The notes: generated by a model from the letters alone, not told the origin. Shown: positions 1 to 9,492, counted from the stretch's first letter. The stretch: 64,000 nucleotides of DNA from CAVTSA01 sp963737225 (GCA_963737225.1 CAVTSA010000002.1:721828-785827); one strand, 5' to 3'. Translations and numbers: made by a program.

Positions 1-216
1 GATCACATGGGGCCGACCGTGACCGCCCTGGCCCGGCCGAGCGAAGTCGTGGAGGGCTTCGACGAACGGAGGCGAGGTCGTCATGTCGACAGTCCCCGGG
101 GTCCGGATCAGCAGCGCTTTGGAACGACACAGGATCTGTGTTAGGCGCTCCGGCATCAATGAAGGATCAACGACCTCCCGACCTTGTCATTGTGGGCGTC
201 TGAACGGGAGTCGGAA
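1..216. other. unassigned left-edge sequence, possible mobile-element end or misjoin
   Basis: The frame that encodes the KdpB tail just downstream is closed by stop codons here, and no KdpB sequence is present where about 650 residues should lie. The segment has a short inverted repeat, ACACAG-GAT-CTGTGT at 127-141, of a kind seen near insertion-sequence ends. I could not identify a transposase or a defined terminal repeat. It is either the end of an element that interrupts kdpB or an assembly junction. Confidence 0.3.
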
Positions 217-234
217 GGTCCAAAACAACCGACC

Positions 235-318
235 CTACGCGGGATCGGCGGCATCATCGCCCCCTTCGTGGGGATCAAGGCGATCGACCTCGTCCTGAAC
301 GCGCTGCATCTGGCGTAA
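235..318 (+). pseudogene. kdpB: KdpB C-terminal remnant
   Basis: Only the last 27 or so codons of the potassium-transporting P-type ATPase subunit B are visible. They read GGIIAPFVGIKAIDL and end in LHLA followed by TAA at 316-318. This matches the final transmembrane segment of KdpB, and kdpC follows 13 bases later as in kdpABC operons. Homology stops abruptly near position 235, so the gene is truncated by a rearrangement or an assembly join. All catalytic domains are missing from the window. Confidence 0.7.
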
Positions 319-331
319 GGAGTCCAAACCC

Positions 332-947
332 ATGCTTCCTTCGATTCGAAACGAGCTGCTGCGAGCGCTCCGGGTGACGCTCGTGGTGTTCGTCGTCACC
401 GGCCTGATCTATCCCTTCGTGATGACCGGCCTCGCCCAGGGCCTGTTTCACAGTCAGGCCAACGGCGGCCTGGTCACGAAGAACGGGCAGGTCGTGGGCT
501 CCACCCTGATCGGCCAGTACTTCACCAGCCCGCGCTACTTCCAGGGACGGCCGTCGGCCACCACCAACCTGAACAACTCCAGCCAGCCCGCAGCCCTACA
601 ACGCCGCCAACTCCGCCGGCAGCAACCTGGCGCCGAGCAACCCCACGCTGCTCCAAAGGGTCAAGGCGGAGGAGAAGCTGATCCGCAAGCAGGACGGGCT
701 GGCTCCGAACGCCACCGTCCCGGTCGACGCCGTGACCACCAGCTTCAGCGGGGTCGACCCCGACATCAGCGAGGCCTACGCCCTGCTCCAGGTCAACCGC
801 GTGGCCAGCGCGCGCGGCCTGTCGCCGGCGGGGGTCCGGTCGCTGGTGGAAAGCAACGTCCAGGGGCGAGTCCTCTACTTCTTCGGATCGCCCTACATCA
901 ACGTGCTCCAGCTGAACATGGATCTCGACGCCGGTCAGACGAGCTGA
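332..947 (+). CDS. kdpC: potassium-transporting ATPase subunit KdpC (one frameshift)
   Basis: KdpC is the single-pass membrane subunit of the KdpFABC high-affinity K+ pump. The protein starts MLPSIRNELLRALRVT and has one N-terminal transmembrane helix, then the family stretch GQYFTSPRYFQGRPSAT. From about 575-595 the homology moves to another frame (PYNAANSAGSNLAPSNP, then FSGVDPDISEAYALLQVNRV and ARGLS), which ends at TGA 945-947. Total length, about 204 residues, is normal for KdpC. One base has been gained or lost; a sequencing indel and a true mutation cannot be told apart here. It sits directly after the kdpB remnant and before the KdpD-like gene, the usual kdp order. Confidence 0.85.
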
Positions 948-1026
948 GGCCGAGACGGTTCCAAAGCTTTGGGAGGTGGGTCCGGGATGGGGCCACCTCC
1001 CTCGAATGGGTATATATGGAGAGGTG

Positions 1027-3230
1027 ATGGAGACCCGGTTCGAGCGCCCGGTTGAGCTGGAGGCGAGGCCGCTGGTGCCGCCGCGGGGTCACTTCAAGGT
1101 CTACCTGGGAGGCGCTCCCGGCTCGGGGAAGACGTTCGCCATGCTGACCGACGCGAACCGGTTGCGCGAGCAGGGCGTCGACGTCGTCGCGGGCTTCATC
1201 GAGACCTACAACCGGCCCCGGACCGTCCAGGCCATCGGACAGCTCGAGGTCCTCCCCCGCCTCAGGGTGCCCTACCGCGGCACGGTCCAGGAGGAGATGG
1301 ACCTGGAGGCACTCCTGCGCCGGCACCCGAAGGTGGCGCTGGTCGACGAGCTGGCGCACACCAACGTGCCGGGCCTGCGCAACGAGAAGCGCTGGCAGGA
1401 CGTTGAGGTGCTGCTCGACGCGGGGATCGACGTGCTCGCGACGGTCAACATCCAGCACGTCGAGGGAGTGAAGGATCTCATCGAGCGGATCACCGGGATC
1501 ACGGTCCGGGAGACCATCCCGGACCGCCTGCTCGACGAGGCCGACGACCTCCAGTTCATCGACATCACGCCGGAGGCTCTGCGCAAGCGGATGCGGCACG
1601 GCAACATCTACCCTGCCGAGCGCATCGAGCCCGCCCTCCGCAACTTCTTCAGCGAGACCAACCTGACCGCCCTGCGTGAGATCGGGTTGCGGTTGGTCGC
1701 CGACTCGATGGCGCAGCGCAGCGGCGTGGTGCAGCCGGGTGAGGACGTGCTGGTCCTGCTGCTGGGCGACGATCCGGACGGCCGCCTGGTCCGGCGCGGC
1801 GCCCGGCTGGCGAGGCACCTGCGGGGCCTCTGTCTGGTCGCCGCGATCGTCGACTGCGAGGTGGGCGAAGACGGCTGGACACTGCGAGCGGCGAGGGTCG
1901 CGGAGCAGGTGGGGGGCGCGTGCACCGTGCTTCGGACCACCGACGTGGCCCGCGAGGTGATCAACACGGTGATGCGGGTGGGCGCGCACGTGGTGCTGGT
2001 GGACTCTCGCGCGCGCCAGGCGTCGGGCACCAGGATCGGCCGCAGCCTGGCCATGCAGCTGGTGGACGCGCTTCCCGACGTCGATCTCCTGCTCGCGGCC
2101 TCCCGGGTCGGGCGCGAGAAGGTCGAGGTCGTGACCGAGTCCGCCGCAGCGCCCGCAGGCGGACGAGGTGCTCCGCAAGATGGAGGGCGGTCGGCGCCGG
2201 GCCAGCTTTCGCATCCACCTCGGCTACGCGCCCGGGTTGGGCGCGACCACCCACATGCTCGACGAGGCGAGGCGACGCCACTCGCGGGGAACGGACGTGG
2301 TGGTGGGGGCGGTGCGCTCACGCAAGGGCGCGCCGGCGGTGACCGACGGGCTGGAGCTGGTCGGAGGTCCGCAAGGACCCGCCGCCCACGACCGCCTCGA
2401 CGTGGAGGCCGTGCTGGCGCGCAACCCGGACGTGGTCTGCATCGACGACCTGGTCGGCCCCGACACGGAAGGGAAGCCGCGCGTCGAATCGGTGAAGCAG
2501 CTCATGCGGGCCGGGATCACGGTGCTGGCGACGCTGCATCTGCTCGACGTGCGCAGCATCCGGGACGCCTACCAGGACCTGATCCGGCCCCGCAACCGGC
2601 CCGCGGTGGAGGACGTGGCGCTGGTCAGGGCCGGACGAGATCGAGCTGGTCGACCTGCCGCCCGAGGACCTGATCGCCCGCCTCCGGCAGGGCGAGGTGC
2701 TCCCCCCCTCCCAGGTGGCCCGTGCTCTCCAGAGCGAGTTCCGGCCCGAGGTGCTGGCGGAGCTCCGGGAGGGCGCGCTGCGCCTGCTCGCCGACCACAC
2801 CGACGCCCGCCTGGTCCACTTCACGCGTGGTCAGATGCCGGGCTCGCTCGAGGCGCGGCCTCGGATCGTCCTCTGTGTGCAGCCGGAGCCCAACCTCGAG
2901 GCGCGGATACGCCGGGTGGCGGCAATCGCGGAGCGGCAGGATGCCAAGCTGACGGTGTTGTCGGTGCGGCCGTCGGGCCTGGACGACGAGGGGCGGGCGC
3001 TGCTCGGCGACTACGCGGCCCTGACGCACCGGTTGGGCGGCGAGTTCGTCACCCGCCACAGCGCCAGGCCCGCTGACGCGATCGTCGAGTATGTGGAGTC
3101 GACCGCCACCAACGAGGTGGTGGTGGGTCGCTCCAGCCGGCGCCGCCTGCCGCCCTGGGACGTGGTCGCGCAGCTGTCCCGGCGTCTGCCCGAGGTGACG
3201 CTCAACGTGCGCCGTCGCGAGCCGGCTTGA
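1027..3230 (+). CDS. kdpD: tandem KdpD sensor-domain protein without kinase (two frameshifts)
   Basis: Two consecutive copies of the cytoplasmic KdpD sensor region are seen, each a KdpD N-terminal domain followed by a UspA-like domain. No DUF4118 membrane region or histidine kinase follows. Copy A (about 1070-2140) has an intact Walker A (GGAPGSGKT), the VDELAHTN motif and a UspA domain. Copy B (about 2190-3200) keeps the fold but its P-loop has decayed to GYAPGLGAT. The reading frame changes near 2155 and near 2630; protein similarity continues across both points. I chose ATG 1027 because GGAGAGG lies just upstream; an in-frame GTG at 1024 is an alternative. The matching DUF4118-kinase half is a separate minus-strand gene at 6532-7665. 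Copy B may have a dimerisation or regulatory role only. Confidence 0.75.
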
Positions 3231-3421
3231 GTCGCGACGGGTCTCAGGACGGGCCGAATGGTGCAGAGCGGCGCATCGTCGGAGACCCTCTGGCGCACCT
3301 CCTGAGCCTGTCTTCAGACTTCATACGGTTGCAAAATCTGATACTGATGCGATAAGATTGCCCGGCTGACCGAGCCGACGGCGCCACTCACCAGCACGTT
3401 ACCGACCCCACGACCGGGCAG

Positions 3422-3827
3422 ATGGACAACTTCGCCGGGACGTTGACGCCGACCTCGTCCCCCGGCAACGAAGACCGGCTGAACACCCTGGGCACGGTGA
3501 ACGGAACCCTGACGAACGCGACGGGCAACGTGCGGCAGACGGTAAACCAGCAGATGCAGCGCGGCCGCCGCGGTCGACCCTTCGTGCCCATCCTGAACCT
3601 CGCACTCGGGCCCCTGGACCTGAACCTGCTCGGACTGGTCGTCCATCTCAACCAGGTGGTCCTCAACATCACCGCCGAAGGCGGTCCGGGCAACCTGCTT
3701 GGCAACCTCTGTGCGCGGTGGCGAACCTGCTGAACGGCACCGGCACGTTGACCTCGCTTTCAGTCGGCAATCTCTCGCAGCTGCTCAACGCGCTGCTCGA
3801 CGAGAGGAGTGCCTCGGCGGGCGCTGA
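3422..3827 (+). CDS. secreted-type hypothetical protein fragment (frameshifted)
   Basis: The visible protein runs through a Thr/Asn-rich N-terminal part and then a conserved-looking stretch LGPLDLNLLGLVVHLNQVV followed by NITAEGGPGNLLGNL. After a one-base shift near 3710 it continues as CAVANLLNGTG and LSQLLNALLD. This LNLLGL-VHLNQV-GNLL pattern recalls secreted hypothetical proteins of high-GC bacteria; I know no function for them. No signal peptide is visible, so the N-terminus may be missing or in another frame upstream. Both ends are approximate: the end given is a stop near 3827 that needs a second shift. Confidence 0.4.
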
Positions 3828-3875
3828 GCCAGGGCCCGGCGTCCCTGACGGGACTCTGAGTTGTACAGGTGTCGT

Positions 3876-3904
3876 GCGCGGGCGCCCGAAAAGGGTGCCC
3901 GCGC
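3876..3904 (+). terminator. strong GC hairpin, terminator-like
   Basis: GCGCGGGCGCCC pairs with GGGTGCCCGCGC over 12 bp (one G-T) around a GAAAA loop. No T-run follows. It lies between the secreted-protein fragment and the methyltransferase and probably separates their transcripts. Confidence 0.6.
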
Positions 3905-3951
3905 GACCCGCCTGCATGCGGCACCGCCGGCGAGTGACATGGTTAGCGCGG

Positions 3952-4554
3952 GTGCCCTACCAGCGAGACATCGGTGACTTCGACCAGCGTGCGCGGGGGT
4001 ACGAGCAGGGTTCTCGAGGCGCGATGCACGAGGCGATCATCCAGCGCACAGTGGGGCTGACGCTGTCGTTCGCACCGTCACCGAAGAGGGTGCTGGACGT
4101 GGGCTGCGGGACGGGCCGCCTGCTCCGCGAGCTGGCACGGCTGGCGCCCCGCTTCGACGACCTCGAGGGCGTCGATCCAGCACCCTCGATGGTGGCGGTG
4201 GCGGCTGAAGCGTCGGCGGCGGAGCCCCGGATACAGGTCCGGCAGGGGTTCGCCGAGCAACTCCCATTCGACGACGGAAGATTCGACCTCGTCGTTTCCT
4301 CGACCTCCTTCGACCACTGGAGCGACCAGTTGGAAGGCCTCCGGGAGTGCGCGAGGGTCCTGGAACCGCGAGGCCGGCTCGTCCTCGCCGACGTCTTGAG
4401 CCCTCTCCTCCTGCTCACACTCCCATTTGGACATCAAGATCGTGCCCGAACTCCGGGGCGCGCCGGCCGGCTGCTGGTGGAGGCGGGGTTCTCCGACGTG
4501 GACTTCCATCCCGTCTACTCGTCGATCATTCGCGCCGCGACCGCCCGCCGTTGA
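3952..4554 (+). CDS. class I SAM-dependent methyltransferase
   Basis: A small SAM methyltransferase of the type-11 family. Motif I is VLDVGCGTGRLL, the acidic residue after strand 2 lies in EGVDPAPSM, and the post-motif region LPFDDGRFDLVVSSTSFDHW is typical. A C-terminal helix-strand unit (RLLVEAGFSDVDF) closes the fold. The start is uncertain: GTG 3952 gives 200 residues and lies after the terminator hairpin, while ATG 3916 is also in frame. No substrate can be inferred. It converges on the PadR gene that ends 43 bases downstream. Confidence 0.75.
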   Translation: MPYQRDIGDFDQRARGYEQGSRGAMHEAIIQRTVGLTLSFAPSPKRVLDVGCGTGRLLRELARLAPRFDDLEGVDPAPSMVAVAAEASAAEPRIQVRQGFAEQLPFDDGRFDLVVSSTSFDHWSDQLEGLRECARVLEPRGRLVLADVLSPLLLLTLPFGHQDRARTPGRAGRLLVEAGFSDVDFHPVYSSIIRAATARR

Positions 4555-4596
4555 GGGAGCAGGGGTGGTGGCGCGGCCCGGCTCCAGGTGGCCCCG

Positions 4597-5202
4597 TCAG
4601 GTGTCTGGCTGCTCGCCCATCATGAGCCCCACGGCCTGAATCCACTCGCGGCTCCAGCTGAGCCGGCCGGTTCTCAGGTCCTCGACCAGAGACCCCACCC
4701 AGTCGATCTCGGCGTCGATCATCGCGCGCTGGTATTCGTCTTCGAGCTGGAAGAGCCGGGGCAGAGCCCCGCCCTCCGCCGCCAGCTCCCCGCGGCGCTT
4801 GCGCAGCCCCTCGACGCGGGCGTCGAGCAGCCGTGCCGCCTCCTTCGGGTCCAGCAGCATGAGCACGGACACCGCCGCCGGGAAGTCGGGAAAGTCGCGT
4901 CCGGGATCCGAGAGCATCGTCGCCAGCCAGCGCCGCAGGGTCTGCTCGCCTTCCTCCGTGATCTCGTACACGGTCCGCTCCGGCCGCCGTTCCTGGCGGG
5001 ACGTCTCGCGGACGCGGATCAGGCCCTGCCGGCGGAGCGCGTCCATCGCCTGGTAGACGCTGTTCGGCTGCGCCAGGTTGGCCACCCGCTGCTTGCCGCG
5101 CTCCTGGACTCGCTGTCGCATCAGGTACGGGTGCATCGGCTCCTCCAGCAGGAAGGCGAGCACGACCATCGCAAGGGGCGAGCGAGGTCGAGAGCCGGGC
5201 AT
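4597..5202 (-). CDS. PadR family transcriptional regulator
   Basis: 201 residues. The N-terminal winged helix reads LAMVVLAFLLEEPMHPYLM, then NSVYQAMDALRRQGLI with a basic wing (RRPERTVYEITEEG), and a C-terminal helical dimerisation region with the VSVLMLLDPKEAARLL stretch follows. This matches the PadR-s1 type with a Vir_act-like C-terminus. It is transcribed divergently from the FAD monooxygenase at 5293 across a 90-base AT-rich spacer, so it probably represses that gene and itself in response to a small aromatic or xenobiotic ligand. That is inference from the arrangement. Confidence 0.85.
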   Translation of the reverse strand: MPGSRPRSPLAMVVLAFLLEEPMHPYLMRQRVQERGKQRVANLAQPNSVYQAMDALRRQGLIRVRETSRQERRPERTVYEITEEGEQTLRRWLATMLSDPGRDFPDFPAAVSVLMLLDPKEAARLLDARVEGLRKRRGELAAEGGALPRLFQLEDEYQRAMIDAEIDWVGSLVEDLRTGRLSWSREWIQAVGLMMGEQPDT

Positions 5203-5227
5203 CCGGCCCAGTTTACTTGGTTGGACA

Positions 5228-5255
5228 TTGCATGGTTATTCATGTCATGTATAAT
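5228..5255 (+). promoter_or_regulatory. sigma-70-type promoter and likely PadR operator region
   Basis: TTGCAT (5228-5233), a 16-base spacer and a perfect TATAAT (5250-5255) face the FAD monooxygenase. The 5205-5275 spacer is strikingly AT-rich and carries near-palindromic CATG/ATGT runs typical of PadR operators. The local contrast with the surrounding GC content supports a real promoter. Confidence 0.65.
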
Positions 5256-5292
5256 CATTGAATTACTAATCAGTCGTAGGGAGGTACCAGGA

Positions 5293-6507
5293 ATGAACCG
5301 ACCACAGCAGGCCCTCGTCATCGGCGGAGGCATCGCGGGACCAGCTGCGGCGATGGCGCTTCAAAAGGCCGGCATCGACGCGGTGATCTATGAAGCCCAC
5401 CCCTCGCCCGCAGCCGGAGCCGGCAGCTTCCTCACGCTGGCGACCAACGGGATCGCGGCGCTCCGCACCCTGGGCGGAGCCGACGGGGCGACTTCGGTGG
5501 GGTTCCCGACCACCGCCATGGTGTTCTGGAGCGGAAGCGGCAGACGGCTGGGGGACGCCCAGGTCAGCATCACGCTTCCCGACGGCACCACCGGCCGGAC
5601 GATGAAGCGCGCGGACCTCTACCGGGCGATGCTCGAGGAAGCGAACCGGCGGGGCATCCGGTCCGAGCACGGCAAGCGGTTGGTGGCGGCGGCCGAGACG
5701 CCAGGCGGTGTGCGGGCCGTCTTCGCGGACGGCAGCGAAGCCGCCGGCGACCTTCTGGTCGGTGCGGACGGCGTTCACTCCACGGTGCGGACCCTCATCG
5801 ATCGCGACGCGCCGGCGCCAAGGTACGCGCGCCTCGTCAACGTCGGCGGGTTCGTCCGGGGAGTTGCCGTCGACGCCGACCCCGGCACCTACCACATGAT
5901 CTTCGGGAAGCGCGCGTTCTTCAGCTACGCCCTGGCACCGGACGGCGAGGTCTGGTGGTTCGCGAACCTGCCGGAGCCACGCGAACCGTCCCGGGAGGTG
6001 CTTCGGGGAACCGGCTCGGAGGAGTGGCGGCGGCGGCTGATCGATGCGTTCAGCGGAGACGCCGGTCCCGCCGTAGGCCTGGTGGAAGCCACCACCCACG
6101 CGCTCGAGCCGACCGTGTTCCACACCCTGCCATCGTTGCCGAGATGGCACAGCGAGCGGATGATCGTGATCGGCGACGCCGCGCACGCCCCGTCGCCCAG
6201 CTCCGGGCAGGGCGCCTCGCTGTCGATCGAGGACGCCGTCCAGCTCGGCAAGACCCTCCGGGATCACGCCGGCACGCCGGGTGCACTGGCGGCCGTGGAG
6301 TCGATACGCCGGCAGCGCGTCGAGCCGATCTTGAGGGCGGCCGCCCGCGTCAACAACGACAAGGCGGCCACCGGTGCCGGCCGCGTGCTGCGCGACGCCA
6401 TGCTCCCGCTCTTCCTCAGGCTCATGACCAATTCCCGGCAGGCACGCCGGTTGTACGGCTACCGCGTCGACTGGGAGACGCCGGACGTCGTGCCGGCAGC
6501 CCGGTGA
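5293..6507 (+). CDS. FAD-dependent monooxygenase (PHBH-type)
   Basis: 404 residues of the class A flavoprotein monooxygenase family. The FAD-binding Rossmann motif is VIGGGIAGPAAAMAL near residue 8, the DG motif is LLVGADGVHSTVR, and the GD motif is VIGDAAHAPSPSSGQG. ATG 5293 has the ribosome site GGGAGG at a proper distance. The PadR regulator is divergent, and a phenolic or polyketide-like substrate is plausible but not shown. The in-frame open region upstream to 4588 is the antisense of padR and is not coding. Confidence 0.88.
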   Translation: MNRPQQALVIGGGIAGPAAAMALQKAGIDAVIYEAHPSPAAGAGSFLTLATNGIAALRTLGGADGATSVGFPTTAMVFWSGSGRRLGDAQVSITLPDGTTGRTMKRADLYRAMLEEANRRGIRSEHGKRLVAAAETPGGVRAVFADGSEAAGDLLVGADGVHSTVRTLIDRDAPAPRYARLVNVGGFVRGVAVDADPGTYHMIFGKRAFFSYALAPDGEVWWFANLPEPREPSREVLRGTGSEEWRRRLIDAFSGDAGPAVGLVEATTHALEPTVFHTLPSLPRWHSERMIVIGDAAHAPSPSSGQGASLSIEDAVQLGKTLRDHAGTPGALAAVESIRRQRVEPILRAAARVNNDKAATGAGRVLRDAMLPLFLRLMTNSRQARRLYGYRVDWETPDVVPAAR

Positions 6508-6531
6508 GAGTACGCGGCCCCGGCTGCACCG

Positions 6532-7665
6532 CTAGCCGCCGGCGTCCTCCGTGGCGGTCAGCGGAAGCGTGAACCTGAAGCCGGCCCCCTCGCCGGGGCG
6601 TTGTGGGTCGAGCGACACCTGCCCGGCCTGCGCCTCGACCAGCCCGCGCACGATCGCCAGCCCGAGGCCGGTGCCCTGCGGGTTGCTGCGCTCGGTGTCG
6701 CCCCGGACGAACCGGTCGAAGAGATGGTCGCGGAGCTCCGGCGCCACCCCGGAGCCGTGGTCGACGACACGCACGCCGGCGAATTCCGGGTCCTCGTCAT
6801 CGATCCGGAATTCGATCCGCGCGCCCGCCGGGCTGTAGCGATCGGCGTTCCACAGCAGGTTGTCGAGGATCTGTCCGAGCCGGGCCCAGTCGGCCAGCAC
6901 CTCGACGCCGGCGGTGCGGGGGTCGTCGGGGAGCACCACCGTGCGATGCGGGGAACGGCGTTGGAGACGTTCGGCGGCTGCCTCGATCGCCTCCATCAGA
7001 CGGATCGCCTCCAGGTCCAGCTCCAGCGCGCCGGACTCGATGCGGGTCATGTCGAGGAGATCGCGGACCAGGTCATCCAACCGCCGGGCTTCGTCGGCGA
7101 TGATTCCCAAGGATGCCTCGGGCGGCTCGCTGCCCACGGCCCCGGCCGTGCTGCGCGTGAGGATCGTCGCGATCGGCGTCCGCAGGTCGTGCGAGACGTT
7201 GGCCAGCAGCTCCCGCCGGTAGCGGTCGCTCTCGCGGAGGGTGGCGACCTGCTGCTCGGTGCGGGCGAGGCGAATCGCAGCCTGCGCCGCCATCGCCTCC
7301 TCGCGGTTGAGCCGGATCAGGTCCGCGTTCGCCAGCTGCAGCTGCTGGCTCAGGCTTTCCGCCGCCAGCCGAGCCTTGCTCCGCCGCCACTCCAGCAGGC
7401 CGATCAAGGTCGCGGTGCCGAAGAAGAGGATCAGATCGATCAGGTCGTCGGGATCGGCGATCGTCAATGTGTACCGCGGCGCGACGAAGAAGTAGTCCAT
7501 CAGGAGGAAGCTCAGCGCGGCCGACAGGAGCCCTGACCAGAACGGGCCCAGGAGGGCGATCACGGCGACCACGATCAGGAAGAGGAAGACGAAGTTGCGC
7601 GACACGCCGCCGCCGAGCAGCACCAGCAGCACCGTGAGCAGGACCGGCGCGGCGATCGCGACCAC
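6532..7665 (-). CDS. KdpD-type membrane histidine kinase (DUF4118 + HisKA + HATPase)
   Basis: 377 residues. The N-terminal four-helix DUF4118 membrane module carries the KdpD signature LLMDYFFVAPRYTLTIADP. A coiled linker follows, then the H-box LLANVSHDLRTPIATIL, N-box LDNLLWNADRYSP, and G-boxes VVDHGSGVAPE and GTGLGLAIVRGL. It therefore equals the C-terminal half of KdpD, without the cytoplasmic sensor domains. Those are encoded as a tandem protein at 1027-3230 on the other strand. No kdpE-like response regulator is visible. GTG 7665 is the start used; the N-terminus could extend slightly in another frame. It converges with the FAD monooxygenase, with 24 bases between the stops. Confidence 0.88.
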   Translation of the reverse strand: MVAIAAPVLLTVLLVLLGGGVSRNFVFLFLIVVAVIALLGPFWSGLLSAALSFLLMDYFFVAPRYTLTIADPDDLIDLILFFGTATLIGLLEWRRSKARLAAESLSQQLQLANADLIRLNREEAMAAQAAIRLARTEQQVATLRESDRYRRELLANVSHDLRTPIATILTRSTAGAVGSEPPEASLGIIADEARRLDDLVRDLLDMTRIESGALELDLEAIRLMEAIEAAAERLQRRSPHRTVVLPDDPRTAGVEVLADWARLGQILDNLLWNADRYSPAGARIEFRIDDEDPEFAGVRVVDHGSGVAPELRDHLFDRFVRGDTERSNPQGTGLGLAIVRGLVEAQAGQVSLDPQRPGEGAGFRFTLPLTATEDAGG

Positions 7666-7766
7666 CCCCGCCAGCGGCGTTGCCCGCGATTCGGCGGCTC
7701 CGTTCGTTCACACCCAGCACGCGAGGCCTCTTCCCGTCCTCCGAATCCTAGCCCCGATACGGGCCG

Positions 7767-7820
7767 TTGGTGCGCCAATCACCCTGTCTGCAGACCTGGA
7801 GTCGGCGGTTGGTGCACCAG
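7767..7820. repeat. paired palindromic repeat TTGGTGCRCCAA, copy 1
   Basis: TTGGTGCGCCAA at 7767-7778 and TTGGTGCACCAG at 7809-7820 lie 42 bp apart start to start. An equivalent pair with the same order and the same 42 bp spacing occurs at 33726-33779. They sit in the gap between the histidine kinase start and the dehydratase stop, both minus-strand genes. The rest of 7666-7857 shows no gene. Confidence 0.7.
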
Positions 7821-7857
7821 TCGCCTTGACCCTCGGCGCCGGCGCGCGCGTGTCAGG

Positions 7858-9492
7858 TCAGAGCGTCGCGCCGCGGATCCAGGGGTTGAACTCCTCGTCG
7901 CCGATTCCCTCGGCCTCGCTCTTGCTGGGCCGTCCGGAGGCGACCGCCAGCATCAGCTCGAAGATCTCCTCCGCCACCTCCTCGAGCGGCGTCCCTTCGA
8001 CCACGCGGCCGGCGTTGACGTCCATGTCCGGCTCCTGGTGGCGGTAGAGCTCCGCGTTGCTCGCGATCTTGATCGAGGGCGCCGGTTTGAACCCGAACGC
8101 CGACCCGCGGCCGGTGGTGAACACGACGAGCGTGCAGCCGCCCGCGACCTGCCCGGTGACCGAGACCGGGTCGTAGCCAGGCGTATCCATGTGCACGAAG
8201 CCGCGCTCGGTGACGCGTTCGCCGTAGCCGACGACCTGGTTGAGCGGGCTGGAGCCGGATTTCGCGATCGCGCCCAGCGACTTCTCGTAGATCGTGGTGA
8301 GCCCGCCTGCCTTGTTCCCGGGGGAGGGGTTGTTGTCGATCTCGGCACCGTTGACCGCGGTGTAGTGCTCCCACCAGTGGATGCGGTCCACCAGCTGGCG
8401 TCCGACGTCGGGAGTGCTCGCGCGAGCGGTGAGCAGGTGCTCGCCACCGTAGATCTCCGTCGTCTCGCCGAGCACGATGGTGCCGCCCTGCGCGACCAGC
8501 AGATCGCCCGCCAGGCCCAGCGCGGGGTTGGCGGTCACGCCGGACCAGGCGTCCGACCCCCCGCATTGCAGCGCGACCACCAGCTCGGAAGCGGGCACCG
8601 GCTCGCGTCGGGCCTGGTTGGCGCGCGGCAGCAGGTCCCGCACGGCCTCGATCCCCGCTTCCACCGTCTTCCGGTAGCCGCCGTCCTCCTGGATCGTGAT
8701 CACTCGCGGCCGCGCGCCGACGCCGAGCCCCGTCTCCTCGATCATCTCGTCGGGCTGGTTGACCTCGCAGCCCAGGCTCAGGATCACGTAAGCGCCGACG
8801 TTCGGATGGTCGACGCAGCCGGCGAGCGTGCGCTGCAGCATCGCGACGTCCGCCGAGCCGTGATGGGCGCCGCAGCCGCCCTTGGTCGCGAGCCCGATCA
8901 CGCCGTCGACGTTCGGGTACGGAGCCAGCAGCTCGGGATGGCGCAGGTAGTGGTCGGCGATCGCGCGCGTGGCGGAGCTGGAGCAGTTGACGGAGGCGAG
9001 GACGGCGACGTAGTTGCGGGTGCCGACCCGGCCGTCGGCGCGGCGGAAGCCTTCGAACGTCCTCCGGCCGGCTTCAGGCACCGGCGCGATCGGCCTGACG
9101 TTGGTGCCGAAGGCGTAGTCGCGCTGGAAGTCGCGCACCGCCAGGTTCTGGACGTGGACGTGCTCTCCAGCCGCGATCGGCCGGGTCGCGAACCCGATCA
9201 CCTGCCCGTAGCGCCGGACCGGTGCGCCTTCGGTGACCGCCCGCAGCGCGAACTTGTGCGCGGAGGGGATGGTCTGGTGGAGCTCGATGACCTCGACGTG
9301 GTCAGGCCCGTCGCCGTCCGCCACGTCGACGCGGATCCGCGTATGCGCCGCCAGGTGGTCCTTGGCGATCGCGACGTCGTCGTCCGGGTGCAGCCGCACC
9401 GCCAGCCGCGAGAGCTCCTGAACGTCGCGCGGCGGGCGGCCGATCAGCGTCAGCGGGACGCCCCCAGGAGTCCGGGTGTCGCTCGTGGTCAC
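7858..9492 (-). CDS. UxaA/GarD family sugar-acid dehydratase
   Basis: 544 residues. An N-terminal SAF-like domain (about 1-110) is followed by the large altronate/galactarate dehydratase domain. Conserved Cys-containing motifs are present: GRVGTRNYVAV, GGCGAHHG, SLGCEVNQPDEM and LQCGGSDAWSGVTANPALG. These enzymes are metal-dependent lyases that dehydrate hexonates or hexarates in uronate catabolism. The exact substrate (altronate or galactarate) cannot be decided, so no symbol is given. The GTG start overlaps the upstream stop by four bases (GTGA), suggesting translational coupling to the membrane-anchored protein at 9489-10169. Confidence 0.88.
   Translation of the reverse strand: MTTSDTRTPGGVPLTLIGRPPRDVQELSRLAVRLHPDDDVAIAKDHLAAHTRIRVDVADGDGPDHVEVIELHQTIPSAHKFALRAVTEGAPVRRYGQVIGFATRPIAAGEHVHVQNLAVRDFQRDYAFGTNVRPIAPVPEAGRRTFEGFRRADGRVGTRNYVAVLASVNCSSSATRAIADHYLRHPELLAPYPNVDGVIGLATKGGCGAHHGSADVAMLQRTLAGCVDHPNVGAYVILSLGCEVNQPDEMIEETGLGVGARPRVITIQEDGGYRKTVEAGIEAVRDLLPRANQARREPVPASELVVALQCGGSDAWSGVTANPALGLAGDLLVAQGGTIVLGETTEIYGGEHLLTARASTPDVGRQLVDRIHWWEHYTAVNGAEIDNNPSPGNKAGGLTTIYEKSLGAIAKSGSSPLNQVVGYGERVTERGFVHMDTPGYDPVSVTGQVAGGCTLVVFTTGRGSAFGFKPAPSIKIASNAELYRHQEPDMDVNAGRVVEGTPLEEVAEEIFELMLAVASGRPSKSEAEGIGDEEFNPWIRGATL

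Noticed and set aside
3718..3951. Fusion of the secreted-protein tail with the methyltransferase
   Set aside because: The same frame is open by chance through a strong terminator hairpin. The two parts are unrelated, and the secreted protein is joined to its upstream half by a one-base shift.
4588..5292. In-frame N-terminal extension of the FAD monooxygenase
   Set aside because: The extension is antisense to padR and contains the AT-rich promoter; the ribosome site and family start are at 5293.
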